Shown in pieces: positions 18,987-27,954 of a DNA stretch of 64,000 nt. The first letter of the stretch is position 1. Each line of letters opens with the position of its first letter. A program made the translations under genes and the position numbers. The DNA is from Bacillaceae bacterium JMAK1. GTDB taxonomy: Bacteria > Bacillota > Bacilli > Bacillales > Marinococcaceae. The notes below the pieces were generated by a model. It ran no database searches and was not told where the DNA came from. It saw only the letters and a program-made list of their open reading frames with translations. The stretch covers positions 248,001-312,000 of the forward strand of contig JIBW01000004.1 of assembly GCA_012970285.1 (NCBI GenBank), given 5' to 3'.

Positions 18987-18989
18987 ATG
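18969..18989 (+). promoter_or_regulatory. Hairpin that encloses the ribosome binding site of the next gene
   Basis: CCTAG/CTAGG stem with loop GGAGTAT, one base before the ATG codon. The loop carries the GGAG Shine-Dalgarno core. It could limit initiation, but the stem is only 5 bp. Confidence 0.35.
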
Positions 18990-19745
18990 GAAAAAAATAA
19001 TTTAGTTTCTATTATTATGCCGGCTTATAATTGTGAAAAATATATATCAGAGTCAATTACATCAGTAATTAATCAAAAATACACTTTTTGGGAATTGATA
19101 ATTGTAGATGATTGTTCAAGTGACAATACACCTAACATTATTAAAAATTTTTCCGAAGCTGATGAAAGAATAAAGTTTATAAGGCTTGAAAGTAATTCTG
19201 GAGCAGCTTATACCAGGAACGTAGCACTTAACCTAAGTAAAGGTAGGTTTATTTCATTTTTGGATAGCGATGACACATGGTTGCCCGAAAAGCTTGCGGA
19301 ACAAATAAACTATATGATTAAAAATAATTATTATTTTACATGTACGAACTATAACAAAATTGATGAATATGGTAATCCTATTTCTCATACAGTAACTACT
19401 TTGAATAAGTACAACTACAATAGCTTACTCAAATATAGCGTAGGTAATTCTACTGTAATATATGACAGCAAAAAGTTAGGAAAAATTGAAGGAACTAATA
19501 TTAGAAAAAGAAATGATTATGCTTTATGGTTAAAGGTGATAAAAAAATCAGATTACATTTATGGGTTTAATAAAGTATTAAGCAATCATAGAGTAAGAGC
19601 TCATTCAATTTCTAGTAATAAAATAAGTTTAATAGTGTACCACTGGATTGTATACAGAAGGTTTGAGCAATTGAATTTATTCAAATCTACATATCTGGTT
19701 ATATTTTGGATAGTTTCTGGAGTAAGAAAAAAACTCTTAAAATAA
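18987..19745 (+). CDS. Family 2 glycosyltransferase (GT-A fold)
   Basis: Soluble or membrane-associated transferase that adds a sugar from a nucleotide donor to the lipid-linked repeat unit. The N-terminus VSIIMPAYNCEKYISESI is the donor-site strand, IVDDCSSDNT follows, and the metal-binding DxD appears as LDSDDTW near residue 92. ARNVALNLSKG-like sequence (here YTRNVALNLSKGRF) is characteristic of GT2. 252 aa is short but complete. Very AT-rich coding sequence with ATA and AGA codons, unlike the operon start. Confidence 0.88.
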   Translation: MEKNNLVSIIMPAYNCEKYISESITSVINQKYTFWELIIVDDCSSDNTPNIIKNFSEADERIKFIRLESNSGAAYTRNVALNLSKGRFISFLDSDDTWLPEKLAEQINYMIKNNYYFTCTNYNKIDEYGNPISHTVTTLNKYNYNSLLKYSVGNSTVIYDSKKLGKIEGTNIRKRNDYALWLKVIKKSDYIYGFNKVLSNHRVRAHSISSNKISLIVYHWIVYRRFEQLNLFKSTYLVIFWIVSGVRKKLLK

Positions 19746-19760
19746 AGATGGTGTTCTAGA

Positions 19761-20885
19761 ATGCAAATTTTACACTTAAATTCATATTATAATTATTATG
19801 GTGAACCAGCATTTTATAAAAGCTTATACGATTTGCAGATCACAAATGGAATAAATATTTCTGTGTACTTACCTACCATTAGTAAAATAGTCAATACACT
19901 TAATTTTGGGAATTATACTAAAGTCGTAAGAGCATATCATAAATATGACAGGATTTTCTTTCATTTAAAAGAAAATAAAATCAATAACTTATTAGTTAAA
20001 AGTTTTAATATAAAAGAATACGATATAATGCATGCTCATTCAACTTTCTCAAATGGATATTTAGCGTTAAAAAATTTTAAAAAATATGGAGTGCCATACA
20101 TCGTTGCAGTAAGAGACACAGATATGAATATTTTCTTCAAGAGGATGCTACATTTAAGGAATCTAGGTAATGAAATACTATTTAATGCAGAAGCTGTTAT
20201 TTTTATATCTCAATCCTATAAAGAAAAGACTATATCAGAATATATCCAGTTAGATAAAAGATTAAAAATAGAAGGTAATTCTCATGTCATTCCTAATGGT
20301 ATAAATAATTATTGGTTCCAAAACAAAAATAATGCAAAAAAAATTGGTGAAGGTACAATAAAATTATTGTATGTTGGAAGAATCTCGAAGCGTAAAAACT
20401 TGTTAGTTACTGTTAAGGCTTGTGAAATCTTATTGGAACAGGGTTATAACGTTTCATTCACAATAATTGGAAGTGTTGATGATGAGAAAGTATTTAGCAA
20501 AATACTATGTAAAGAGTATGTACAATATTTCGCTTCAATGCCTAAAGAGGATTTGATATATCATTATAGAAATAATGATATATTTGTTATGCCTTCTAAA
20601 ACTGAAACCTTTGGCTTAGTATACGCTGAAGCGATGAGTCAAGGTATGCCAATTATATATACTAAAAACCAAGGTTTTGATAAGCAGTTTGCTGAAGGCA
20701 AAGTTGGTTTTAGCGTTCAAAGCAATGCTGAAGAAGAAATAGTAGAGAAAATAAAAATGATCTTAGAGGACTTTAACAATATTTCTAAAAGGTGCTTACT
20801 GAATGTTGATAAGTTTAAGTGGCAAAACATAGAAAGTCAATATAAACAATTATATCTTCGTATAATAAAAAGTTATAATATTTAA
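19761..20885 (+). CDS. Family 4 glycosyltransferase (GT-B fold)
   Basis: 374-aa retaining glycosyltransferase. The C-terminal GT4 domain shows LLYVGRISKRKNL near residue 205 and the donor-binding E-x7-E region as ETFGLVYAEAMSQGMPIIYT near 290. The N-terminal half holds MHAHSTFSNGYLALK, the acceptor-side region. It begins 15 bp after the GT2 gene and is read with it. Donor and acceptor are not predictable from the sequence. Confidence 0.87.
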   Translation: MQILHLNSYYNYYGEPAFYKSLYDLQITNGINISVYLPTISKIVNTLNFGNYTKVVRAYHKYDRIFFHLKENKINNLLVKSFNIKEYDIMHAHSTFSNGYLALKNFKKYGVPYIVAVRDTDMNIFFKRMLHLRNLGNEILFNAEAVIFISQSYKEKTISEYIQLDKRLKIEGNSHVIPNGINNYWFQNKNNAKKIGEGTIKLLYVGRISKRKNLLVTVKACEILLEQGYNVSFTIIGSVDDEKVFSKILCKEYVQYFASMPKEDLIYHYRNNDIFVMPSKTETFGLVYAEAMSQGMPIIYTKNQGFDKQFAEGKVGFSVQSNAEEEIVEKIKMILEDFNNISKRCLLNVDKFKWQNIESQYKQLYLRIIKSYNI

Positions 20886-20903
20886 GATAGGATATTTTAT
20901 AAT

Positions 20904-22151
20904 ATGAATAATACTAGGAGTAAGCTCATATTCTGGCAGGTTTTTGCATATATAGGTTTAAATATAGCATATTACATTATATCTAGTGAATTTTATTATA
21001 TGGGTTTTGAATTTGAGCCTGACATACTATATTTATTACTGGGCACAATACTCTTTGTTTTATTATTAATTATAGGTTTTGCAATAAAAGACAGTTTTAT
21101 TTTCTCTATTTATAACATATTACTAATTTATTGGTTAGCTGGCGAAGTAATTTTTTTCATTTATAATCCAGATAGTTATTTTATTTTACCATTAATAATA
21201 TTTTTTCTTTTAATATTACTTATAGGTATATCATTTGTGAATGTGAAATTAGGACCTACAAAAACATTCAAGAATCCAAACCGTAAACTTAGTGTATTAG
21301 CAGTAATTATGTTCGTGCCTTTTTTAATTTCTTACTATAGATATATAGATTTAAGAAACCTATTGTTCGTTGATGTTTATGAAACCAGGGAAGTTTTTCG
21401 AGGTGTCGGTAATGTAGTAACAGGATATATGAATGCCCCTTTATCTAGAGTGGTTTTACCAGTACTAATTATTATAAACATATTAAAGAAAAATTATAAA
21501 TTAACAATTTTATTTAGCCTTATGATATTATATATTTATTTGTCTGGTGCTTTAAAAAGTGTATTCTTAGGTTTAATCTTATTGTTTTTCTTTTATACAG
21601 GCGACTTAATAAGTAAATCATTAAGGTTTATAAAACTTGTATCTTTTTTAACAGTTGGTGGTTCTACCTTATTTTTCTTTACAGGTAACATTTTTTTACT
21701 AGATGCTTTTACTAGAAGAGTGTTTTTTACTCCTGCATACTTAAATAATAGGTATATTGAATACTTTCAAGATAATTTCACATATTTAGCTCATAGTCCT
21801 TTTGGATTTAACCTAGTTGTAAATAGATATAGTGATCTAGATCTTTCCTTATCAAGATATTTTGGGGAGGTTGTAATGGCAACCTCAGGATTAAATGCTA
21901 ATGTTGGCGTATTGACTGAAGGTTATCTTTCTTTTGGTATAATTGGTGGTTTATTAACTGCCTTTGTAATAGCTTTAATAATATATTACTTTAAATTTAT
22001 AGATCTTGATCAGAGATTTTTTGGAATAGTTTTTGTTTTTATATACTATTTTTACACTTCTTTTTTCTCCACTCTTTTATTAACTCATGGATTATTATTT
22101 TTTATGATAATAAGTGTATTCTTTTTAAGAAAAGGAATGATTAAAGGTTAA
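20904..22151 (+). CDS. Wzy-like polysaccharide polymerase (multi-pass membrane protein)
   Basis: 415 aa with about 10-12 hydrophobic helices and a larger extracellular loop between helices in the C-terminal half (around RRVFFTPAYLNNRYIEYF). Wzy polymerases are too divergent for motif-based naming. The assignment rests on topology, length, the AT-rich coding and the position between glycosyltransferases and the flippase gene. A polymer-export or acyltransferase role is possible but less likely. SD AGGA is 12 nt from the ATG. Confidence 0.7.
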   Translation: MNNTRSKLIFWQVFAYIGLNIAYYIISSEFYYMGFEFEPDILYLLLGTILFVLLLIIGFAIKDSFIFSIYNILLIYWLAGEVIFFIYNPDSYFILPLIIFFLLILLIGISFVNVKLGPTKTFKNPNRKLSVLAVIMFVPFLISYYRYIDLRNLLFVDVYETREVFRGVGNVVTGYMNAPLSRVVLPVLIIINILKKNYKLTILFSLMILYIYLSGALKSVFLGLILLFFFYTGDLISKSLRFIKLVSFLTVGGSTLFFFTGNIFLLDAFTRRVFFTPAYLNNRYIEYFQDNFTYLAHSPFGFNLVVNRYSDLDLSLSRYFGEVVMATSGLNANVGVLTEGYLSFGIIGGLLTAFVIALIIYYFKFIDLDQRFFGIVFVFIYYFYTSFFSTLLLTHGLLFFMIISVFFLRKGMIKG

Positions 22152-22205
22152 TATTAATTTTTCAATCTAAAATTCAATTTTTATTTATAAAAGGGAATAA
22201 ATTCT

Positions 22206-23411
22206 ATGAACAGAAAAGTAGGAAAATATATTAAAGATAGTTCATTTAATATAGCTGCCACGGCAATTCAATTAGGAATTTTACAAATAATCATTTTTCC
22301 GACCATAAACCGGAATTTAGAACAAGAAGAATTCGGCGTTATTATTACATTGGTTGGAATGATCAACCTAATAGGATTAGTATTTGGCCTATCACTTAAT
22401 AATGTTAAATTGATAATGTATAAGGAGTATAAAGATAAAGGTGTTTCAGGAGATTTTTTGATGCTTTTGATTAAGGGCATACTGTATGGAATAGTTACTT
22501 TTAGTATTATATTGTTGTTCTTTAGTGAAATAATTGATCTGAGTCTTGTTTTTGTATTAATAATTATAGTTATGCTTAACATTTTGAAAAACTATTTATT
22601 AGCTTATTATAGAATAAACTTAAATTATAAAAACATCTTCATGCAATCTTTGATATATTCCATATCATTATGTATAGGGCTATTGATATTTGGAGTGAAA
22701 TGGGAATTAATCATTTTGTTTGCAGAGTTTTGTACGGTTATGTTTTTAATACTTACTACTTCTATATCTAAAGAGCCCCTATATAAAACAAACCTTTGGA
22801 GAACAACTAGAAATAATTATATACAGTTATCCTTTGCAATAATGCTAAGTAGTAGTGCAAAATATATGGACAGACTGGTAATACTACCATTTCTCGGCCC
22901 TATAAATGTAGCGATTTATTTTGCTTCTACAGTCATACCTAAGATGATAAGTATTGGGGTTACCCCTATTTCAACTATGCTCTTGAGTTATTTAGTTAGA
23001 TTAGATAGAAAGTTTGCAGGAAGATACTTTTTAATAGCTTTAAGTTCATCAATCGTTCTCTCAATAATAGCATATTTCATGTTAATAATAATTACTCCAT
23101 TCACTATTAATGTATTGTACCCTGATTTAGTAATTCAAACCATGGAATATTATAAACTTGCAATTTTAGCTTCTGTATTAAATTTAGTTTTTGAGTTAAT
23201 AAGACCTATTATATTACGATTTTGTGCAACATCTTGGCAGATTATTATACAAAGCATTGAATTGATTATTTATTTAGTTGCTTTAATTATTTTCATACCA
23301 AACTATGGGTTGAGTGGTTTTTTCTATGCTGCAATATTAGCCATTTTAGTTAAACTGATAACAGCTATATTGTTAGGCATAAAAGTTTTAATCTTAGATG
23401 ATGTAGAATGA
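22206..23411 (+). CDS. Wzx-like lipid-linked oligosaccharide flippase (MOP superfamily)
   Basis: 401-aa membrane protein with about 12 helices. The N-terminal pattern, a first helix followed by NLEQEEFGVIITLVGMINL, resembles the LGxxxFG..... region of polysaccharide-transport proteins, and a basic-flanked helix RRLVILPFLGP-like segment (here MDRLVILPFLGPINV) lies mid-protein. It would flip undecaprenyl-linked repeat units outward for polymerisation by the Wzy-like protein. 54 bp downstream of the polymerase; AAAGGGAA serves as SD. Confidence 0.78.
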   Translation: MNRKVGKYIKDSSFNIAATAIQLGILQIIIFPTINRNLEQEEFGVIITLVGMINLIGLVFGLSLNNVKLIMYKEYKDKGVSGDFLMLLIKGILYGIVTFSIILLFFSEIIDLSLVFVLIIIVMLNILKNYLLAYYRINLNYKNIFMQSLIYSISLCIGLLIFGVKWELIILFAEFCTVMFLILTTSISKEPLYKTNLWRTTRNNYIQLSFAIMLSSSAKYMDRLVILPFLGPINVAIYFASTVIPKMISIGVTPISTMLLSYLVRLDRKFAGRYFLIALSSSIVLSIIAYFMLIIITPFTINVLYPDLVIQTMEYYKLAILASVLNLVFELIRPIILRFCATSWQIIIQSIELIIYLVALIIFIPNYGLSGFFYAAILAILVKLITAILLGIKVLILDDVE

Positions 23412-23604
23412 ATTTGAAAATACACATATATTTTGTCAATAATAGTTTTATTATTTCTGTAGACGAATAATCTACCTTGTAAAATCACTTAAGTTAAAGT
23501 ATCGTGCTTATGGGATTGACTCGAGTAATAAATAATAATATAAATTATAAGTTTCTTCTATAGTTTATAGATAATTTCGTTTAATTGAAGAGAGGGATTA
23601 GATT

Positions 23605-24621
23605 ATGGATATAATTGAAAAAATAAATAAAGAGGTAAATTATATAGATACTGTAGCAGCAATTAAATTGTGTATGATTAGCACCACGGCAAGAGATGAA
23701 TTAGAGTTTTCAGTACTACCAAGGAGAAGCATTGGTCAATATCAAGCTATAAGTTTCCTGGTAGCAAATCAAAACGAAGTAACTACTATATTGGAAAAAG
23801 TCGATGGAAGGGTAGACTATATTTTTGTAGATCAAGAGTCAAAGCAAAGTTATAAACTGTTTAATTATTCATGTCTGATGGTGAAGGAATCAAAACTAAT
23901 AGGGTATAAGCCTAACGATGCTACTGTAGAAGCCACTGATTTATTGGTAAGAGATCACTTCAAAGATAAATTTGATGACAAAAGTATAATCATCATAGGT
24001 ACTGGAAATATTGCAGCAAAGTTAGCTTTAAGATTCAAAGAAAGAGGAGCTAACATTCACGTATATGGAAGAAATTATACTAAGGCTGTTCAAGTTGTAA
24101 CCGGAATAAATTATATATTACCAAAAAAAGAAGCACCTATTAATGTAGTGAAAGATCTAAATACTATTAAATATCAAGATGTTTTAATTTCTTTTGTTTC
24201 TGCAAAACATTACGTATCAGGTGATTTTATAAATTTATTAAAAGAACAAAATTCTTTAGCTATTGATGGAGGAATAAACAACTTTTCAGAACAATTTATC
24301 AAAAACACAAATCGTATTGGTATTGCAAGTGTTCGCCTAGATGTAAGATTAGGGTTTGCATATACATTACAAAAAGTTATTCCCGAAACATATAGTTTTT
24401 TAAATGAAGTGAAAGGCAAGAAATTTATCAATAAAATAGAAATAGTTGCAGGTGGAGTAATTGGTAAAAAGGGAAGCATAATTGTTGATAGTATTAATGC
24501 CCCTTCGCAAATAGTTGGAGTAGCTAATGGGACTGGAGGGATAATAAATGAATTTGAATACACCGAACAAGATAAAAGAAGATTATCAATCATCAAGGAA
24601 TATATGGAGAGAATCTTTTAA
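23605..24621 (+). CDS. Rossmann-fold NAD(P)-binding protein of unknown function in the polysaccharide cluster
   Basis: 338 aa. A clear dinucleotide-binding motif IIIIGTGNIAAKLALRF near residue 130 is followed by a basic HVYGRN strand end that suggests NADP(H). The arrangement, an N-terminal substrate half, a central Rossmann domain and a C-terminal return (LDVRLGFAYTLQKVIPE), recalls shikimate-dehydrogenase-like or amino-acid-dehydrogenase-like enzymes, yet I see no family signature. IVAGGVIGKKGSIIVD near 290 is striking but unfamiliar. It sits after a 193-bp gap behind the flippase and overlaps the sugar transferase gene by 74 bp, so it probably makes a special precursor or modification. Function not assigned. 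Confidence 0.6.
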   Translation: MDIIEKINKEVNYIDTVAAIKLCMISTTARDELEFSVLPRRSIGQYQAISFLVANQNEVTTILEKVDGRVDYIFVDQESKQSYKLFNYSCLMVKESKLIGYKPNDATVEATDLLVRDHFKDKFDDKSIIIIGTGNIAAKLALRFKERGANIHVYGRNYTKAVQVVTGINYILPKKEAPINVVKDLNTIKYQDVLISFVSAKHYVSGDFINLLKEQNSLAIDGGINNFSEQFIKNTNRIGIASVRLDVRLGFAYTLQKVIPETYSFLNEVKGKKFINKIEIVAGGVIGKKGSIIVDSINAPSQIVGVANGTGGIINEFEYTEQDKRRLSIIKEYMERIF

Positions 24622-25219
24622 GCGTTGTTTTGACATATTAGGCAGTTTATTAATACTGTTGTTTATAGCCCCTATTTTAGTAGTAATTTCAATATTAATA
24701 TTGGTTTTAGATGGTAGACCTGTTCTTTTTAAACAAAAAAGAACAGGTAAAGATGGAATTGATTTTGATATATTTAAATTTAAAACAATGAAAAAAATAA
24801 CTGCTGACGATATAGAGAAAAACCGATTAAAATATGATTGGGAAAACGGGGTTCCTGAAAATTTTGTTTTTAAAGGATCTTATAACCCTAATATTACAAA
24901 AATTGGATATTTTCTCAGGAAATTCAGTTTAGATGAACTTCCACAGTTTTTAAATGTATTGAATGGAAAAATGAGTATAGTAGGTCCCAGGCCAGAAATT
25001 CCTGAAATAACATCCCGTTACTCTAAGCATCAAGAATTAAGACTATTAGTAAAGCCTGGTATTACAGGGTATGCACAAATTAATGGTCGTTCGGAAATGT
25101 CTCATGGTGATAAAATAAAATATGATTTATATTATGTAAATAATCAATCAGTAAAATTGGATTTAAAGATTTTCTTTATTACAATTTACCAATCATTATC
25201 TGGAAAAGGAGCTTACTAG
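24548..25219 (+). CDS. Priming sugar transferase (undecaprenyl-phosphate hexose-1-phosphate transferase)
   Basis: Transfers a sugar-1-phosphate to undecaprenyl phosphate, the first step of repeat-unit assembly. One hydrophobic re-entrant helix (FDILGSLLILLFIAPILVV) is followed by the family core: KRTGKDGIDFDIFKFKTM, SLDELPQFLNVLNGKMSIVGPRP (Asp-Glu catalytic pair) and KPGITGYAQINGR. 223 aa is the short monotopic type. ATG 24548 has GGAGGG 7 nt upstream even though it lies 74 bp inside the preceding gene; no later start keeps the N-terminal helix. It is the last intact gene of the cassette. Confidence 0.92.
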   Translation: MNLNTPNKIKEDYQSSRNIWRESFKRCFDILGSLLILLFIAPILVVISILILVLDGRPVLFKQKRTGKDGIDFDIFKFKTMKKITADDIEKNRLKYDWENGVPENFVFKGSYNPNITKIGYFLRKFSLDELPQFLNVLNGKMSIVGPRPEIPEITSRYSKHQELRLLVKPGITGYAQINGRSEMSHGDKIKYDLYYVNNQSVKLDLKIFFITIYQSLSGKGAY

Positions 25220-25249
25220 TTAATTTTTATCGATAGACTAAATGGATTT

Positions 25250-25795
25250 CAAAGGACGTATTTGTAAATCGGCTATACTAAATTGGACAACTTTTTTGTG
25301 GTTATTACATTACAGAAAAGAACCTCTATGGAGCATATGTCATGTCGCAACCAAAACGAGAACACCGAAAGTTCACCTTTATCAGAGTGGACAATCACGA
25401 GCGACCATTGCCCGAGAGTATGACTTAACACCGTCCTTAAGCTCTCTCGAAGTACGTATACTAATATGCTTAAACTAAGTGCAAAATAAGCTGAAAGAGG
25501 GTCCGCTAACTGTACTTGTTTGTCGCCTTTTCATGAAAGACGAAATTGCCAATATGTTGAAACGGTAATTTACACTAGAAATTGAGTGACACATTATTAT
25601 GAGTGATCTTACCTATACATGGGAAAACGGGTGCTGGTACTACGTTTGTTTATTACTTGATCTGTACAACCGATATGTGATTGGTTGGAGCCGTCTAAAT
25701 AAAACAAGTGACCTTGTGTGAAAAGAGAGTAAGCTTCCGTTAGTAGATATTTACGAAAAATCATACTTTTATATTCCGATCGAGGGAATGAATTT
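25250..25795 (+). mobile_element. Decayed IS3-family insertion sequence
   Basis: OrfA remnant: from ATG 25342, SQPKREHRKFT, then after a frameshift LYQSGQSRATIAREYDLTPS, the helix-turn-helix of IS3 OrfA. OrfB remnant: from about 25602, SDLTYTWENGCWYYVCLLLD and LYNRYVIGW (first Asp of the DDE), then a stop and deletion, then YSDRGNEF at 25772 (second Asp region). The third catalytic residue is missing; the element fuses directly into a ugd fragment. A possible left end with ACAACTTTTTTGTGG lies near 25287. Not mobile any more. Confidence 0.82.
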
Positions 25796-26061
25796 ATTAG
25801 CCGAGCAATTGCAATGGAAAATGCGAAGAATGTATTTCCAGAAGCTGTTAATTATGCGGATAGTGCCTTAGAAGCTATTAAAGATGCAGACACAGCATTT
25901 ATTGTCACAGAATGGGATGAAATTTGCGAACTAACTACCGATAACAATTTAAAGAGAATATGAAAGAAGCGATTATTTTTGACGGCAGAAACTGCTTTGA
26001 TATTGTAGAAATGAAAGAAGCAAAACTAAAATATTTCTCTGTAGGTCGCCCATGTATATAG
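25796..26061 (+). pseudogene. ugd: 3' fragment of UDP-glucose 6-dehydrogenase
   Basis: In one frame IAMENAKNVFPEAVNYADSA, then ALEAIKDADTAFIVTEWDE, in the next frame (shift near 25945) FKENMKEAIIFDGRNCFDI and YFSVGRPCI, ending at TAG 26059-26061. This is the C-terminal UDP-binding domain of UGDs such as TuaD/YwqF. Everything upstream is missing because IS3 sequence abuts it. UGD would supply UDP-glucuronate for the polymer, so its loss means uronic acid must come from another gene copy or is no longer made. Confidence 0.85.
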
Positions 26062-26220
26062 AAGTAGAGTTGGTACTTACATGAGCCCAAAGAAGTCGGT
26101 AATCCTAATCGTGATAACTCTAAATAGTATATGTGTAGAAATGACCTTTAAAGTTGCAACGAATAAATAATAAGAGAATTAACCTGATAACAATTGAGTT
26201 CGATAATACTTACGGTTGAC

Positions 26221-26246
26221 CCACTTATCTTGATAAGTGGTTTTTT
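26221..26246 (+). terminator. Terminator after the ugd fragment
   Basis: Stem CCACTTAT/ATAAGTGG, loop CTTG, six T. It probably was the original end of the polysaccharide operon and insulates pgi. Confidence 0.85.
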
Positions 26247-26298
26247 ATTAGAATAAACTTTTAATTCTTCAATATAAACTATGTAGAGGAGGTTGCTT

Positions 26299-27651
26299 AT
26301 GATTAAATTGACAAAATTATTTACTAATTCGTTTATTGATGTTGAGGAACACCAAGCATTAAAACATGATTTAGCAATTGCGCATCAGCAACTTCACAGT
26401 AAAGTTGGCTTAGGTGCAGATTACACCGGATGGATAGATCTACCTTTAACTAGTAATTATAGAAATTTGACTCAAATCCAAGAAAAAGCACATGAAATCA
26501 GAGAACATGCAGATGTCCTAATCGTAGTAGGAATAGGTGGCTCTTATTTAGGTTCAAAAGCGGTTATTTCTGCCTTAACTCCAACATTTTTTCGCAAGCC
26601 AGGCTCACCACAAATCGTCTACGCTGGAAATCATTTAGATGGCGAATATCTTGAAGAGATGTTTGAATCGTATAAATATCATAGTGTTTATGTGAACGTA
26701 ATTTCTAAGTCAGGAACGACCATAGAACCAGCCATTGCGTTTCGTCTTATTAGAAGTTGGATGGATGAGCGATATGGGAAGAATGCATCGAAAAGAATTA
26801 TAGCGACGACGGATGCTACTCATGGCGCATTACGAGAGTTAGCAGAAGACGAAGGTTATGATACGTTTATTGTACCTAGTGATGTAGGCGGAAGGTATTC
26901 GGTACTTACACCTGTAGGTTTACTCCCAATTGCAGTAGCAGGGATTGATATTATTAAGCTATTGAACGGGGCAAAAGAAGCGAAGCAACAATTTGATCTG
27001 GCTGATGTGAATCAAAACGCAGCGTATCAATATGCTGCGTTTCGCACCTTGTCTTACAGAAAAGGAAAAACAATTGAACTATTAGCTACTTACCATCCGA
27101 AGCTCAGTGGAATAAGTGAATGGTGGAAGCAACTTTATGGTGAGAGTGAAGGCAAAGACGGTAAAGGTTTATTTCCTGCAGCTGTTCAATACACAACTGA
27201 TTTGCACTCTCTCGGCCAATATGTTCAAGAAGGTCGTAAATTAATGATTGAAACCGTCTTGAATGTAAAATCACAACATTCGTACCTGTCTGTTCCTAAA
27301 GACGAATATGATCTGGATGGGCTAAACTATCTATCAGGGAAGACTCTTCATGAGATTAATCAAAAAGCTATGCAAGCTACCACCCTTGCACATGAAGATG
27401 GTGGAGTTCCAACCGCGATGATAGAAATCGATCGTTTAGATGCTAGACATATAGGCGCGCTGATTTACTTCTTTCAAAAAGCATGTGCAGTTAGCGGTTA
27501 CTTACTCGGAGTAAATCCGTTTGATCAGCCAGGAGTAGAGAGTTACAAACGCAATATGTTTGCACTTTTAGGAAAGCCGGGATTCGAATTAGAACAGGAA
27601 GAGATTGAAGAGCAGTTGAATCAATATAGAATGGTAAACGCAATTACTTAA
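26299..27651 (+). CDS. pgi: Glucose-6-phosphate isomerase
   Basis: Interconverts glucose-6-P and fructose-6-P in the cytoplasm, linking glycolysis to nucleotide-sugar supply. Phosphosugar-binding VVGIGGSYLGSKA near residue 78, SKSGTTIEPA near 140, the Bacillus-type GGRYSVLTPVG near 205 and the C-terminal VNPFDQPGVESYKRNMF are all in place. 450 aa as in Bacillus. ATG 26299 is 6 nt after AGAGGAGG; an in-frame TTG 6 bp earlier overlaps the SD. Intact although flanked on both sides by broken insertion sequences; its G+C content is between that of the cassette and the core genome. Confidence 0.93.
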   Translation: MIKLTKLFTNSFIDVEEHQALKHDLAIAHQQLHSKVGLGADYTGWIDLPLTSNYRNLTQIQEKAHEIREHADVLIVVGIGGSYLGSKAVISALTPTFFRKPGSPQIVYAGNHLDGEYLEEMFESYKYHSVYVNVISKSGTTIEPAIAFRLIRSWMDERYGKNASKRIIATTDATHGALRELAEDEGYDTFIVPSDVGGRYSVLTPVGLLPIAVAGIDIIKLLNGAKEAKQQFDLADVNQNAAYQYAAFRTLSYRKGKTIELLATYHPKLSGISEWWKQLYGESEGKDGKGLFPAAVQYTTDLHSLGQYVQEGRKLMIETVLNVKSQHSYLSVPKDEYDLDGLNYLSGKTLHEINQKAMQATTLAHEDGGVPTAMIEIDRLDARHIGALIYFFQKACAVSGYLLGVNPFDQPGVESYKRNMFALLGKPGFELEQEEIEEQLNQYRMVNAIT

Positions 27652-27954
27652 TTCCATTGTCAAGGGCATCATCTATCCTGAAGAAGGGTTGGCAAAATTG
27701 ACTATTTCAAGGGATATTGTCACTAGTGCAATCTTTCTTATTACCTTGTACAAGCCCATGAAAGAGAGTCACGTGAAAGAAATTTTTGAGTCGGCACAAG
27801 ACAGTTTGAGCAAACATTATTTCTGAATGCCCTTACTTTCTCTCAGCGATTGGTTTCCATCGATGTAGACACGATACGATTCATGGAGAAATACGATCAA
27901 AAATCGCTTATACAACGTTAGGGGCCGAGACTTTTGGGGAGAATATTTTGCTGT
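27652..27954 (+). other. Non-coding stretch with possible gene debris
   Basis: No intact frame. One 28-codon run (about 27869-27952) reads DTIHGEIRSKIAYTTLGAET then a stop; I do not recognise it. Likely remains of DNA disrupted when the neighbouring IS21 element inserted. Confidence 0.45.

Noticed and set aside
24210-24596. 128-codon minus-strand frame
   Set aside because: Antisense to the Rossmann-fold gene, no SD.
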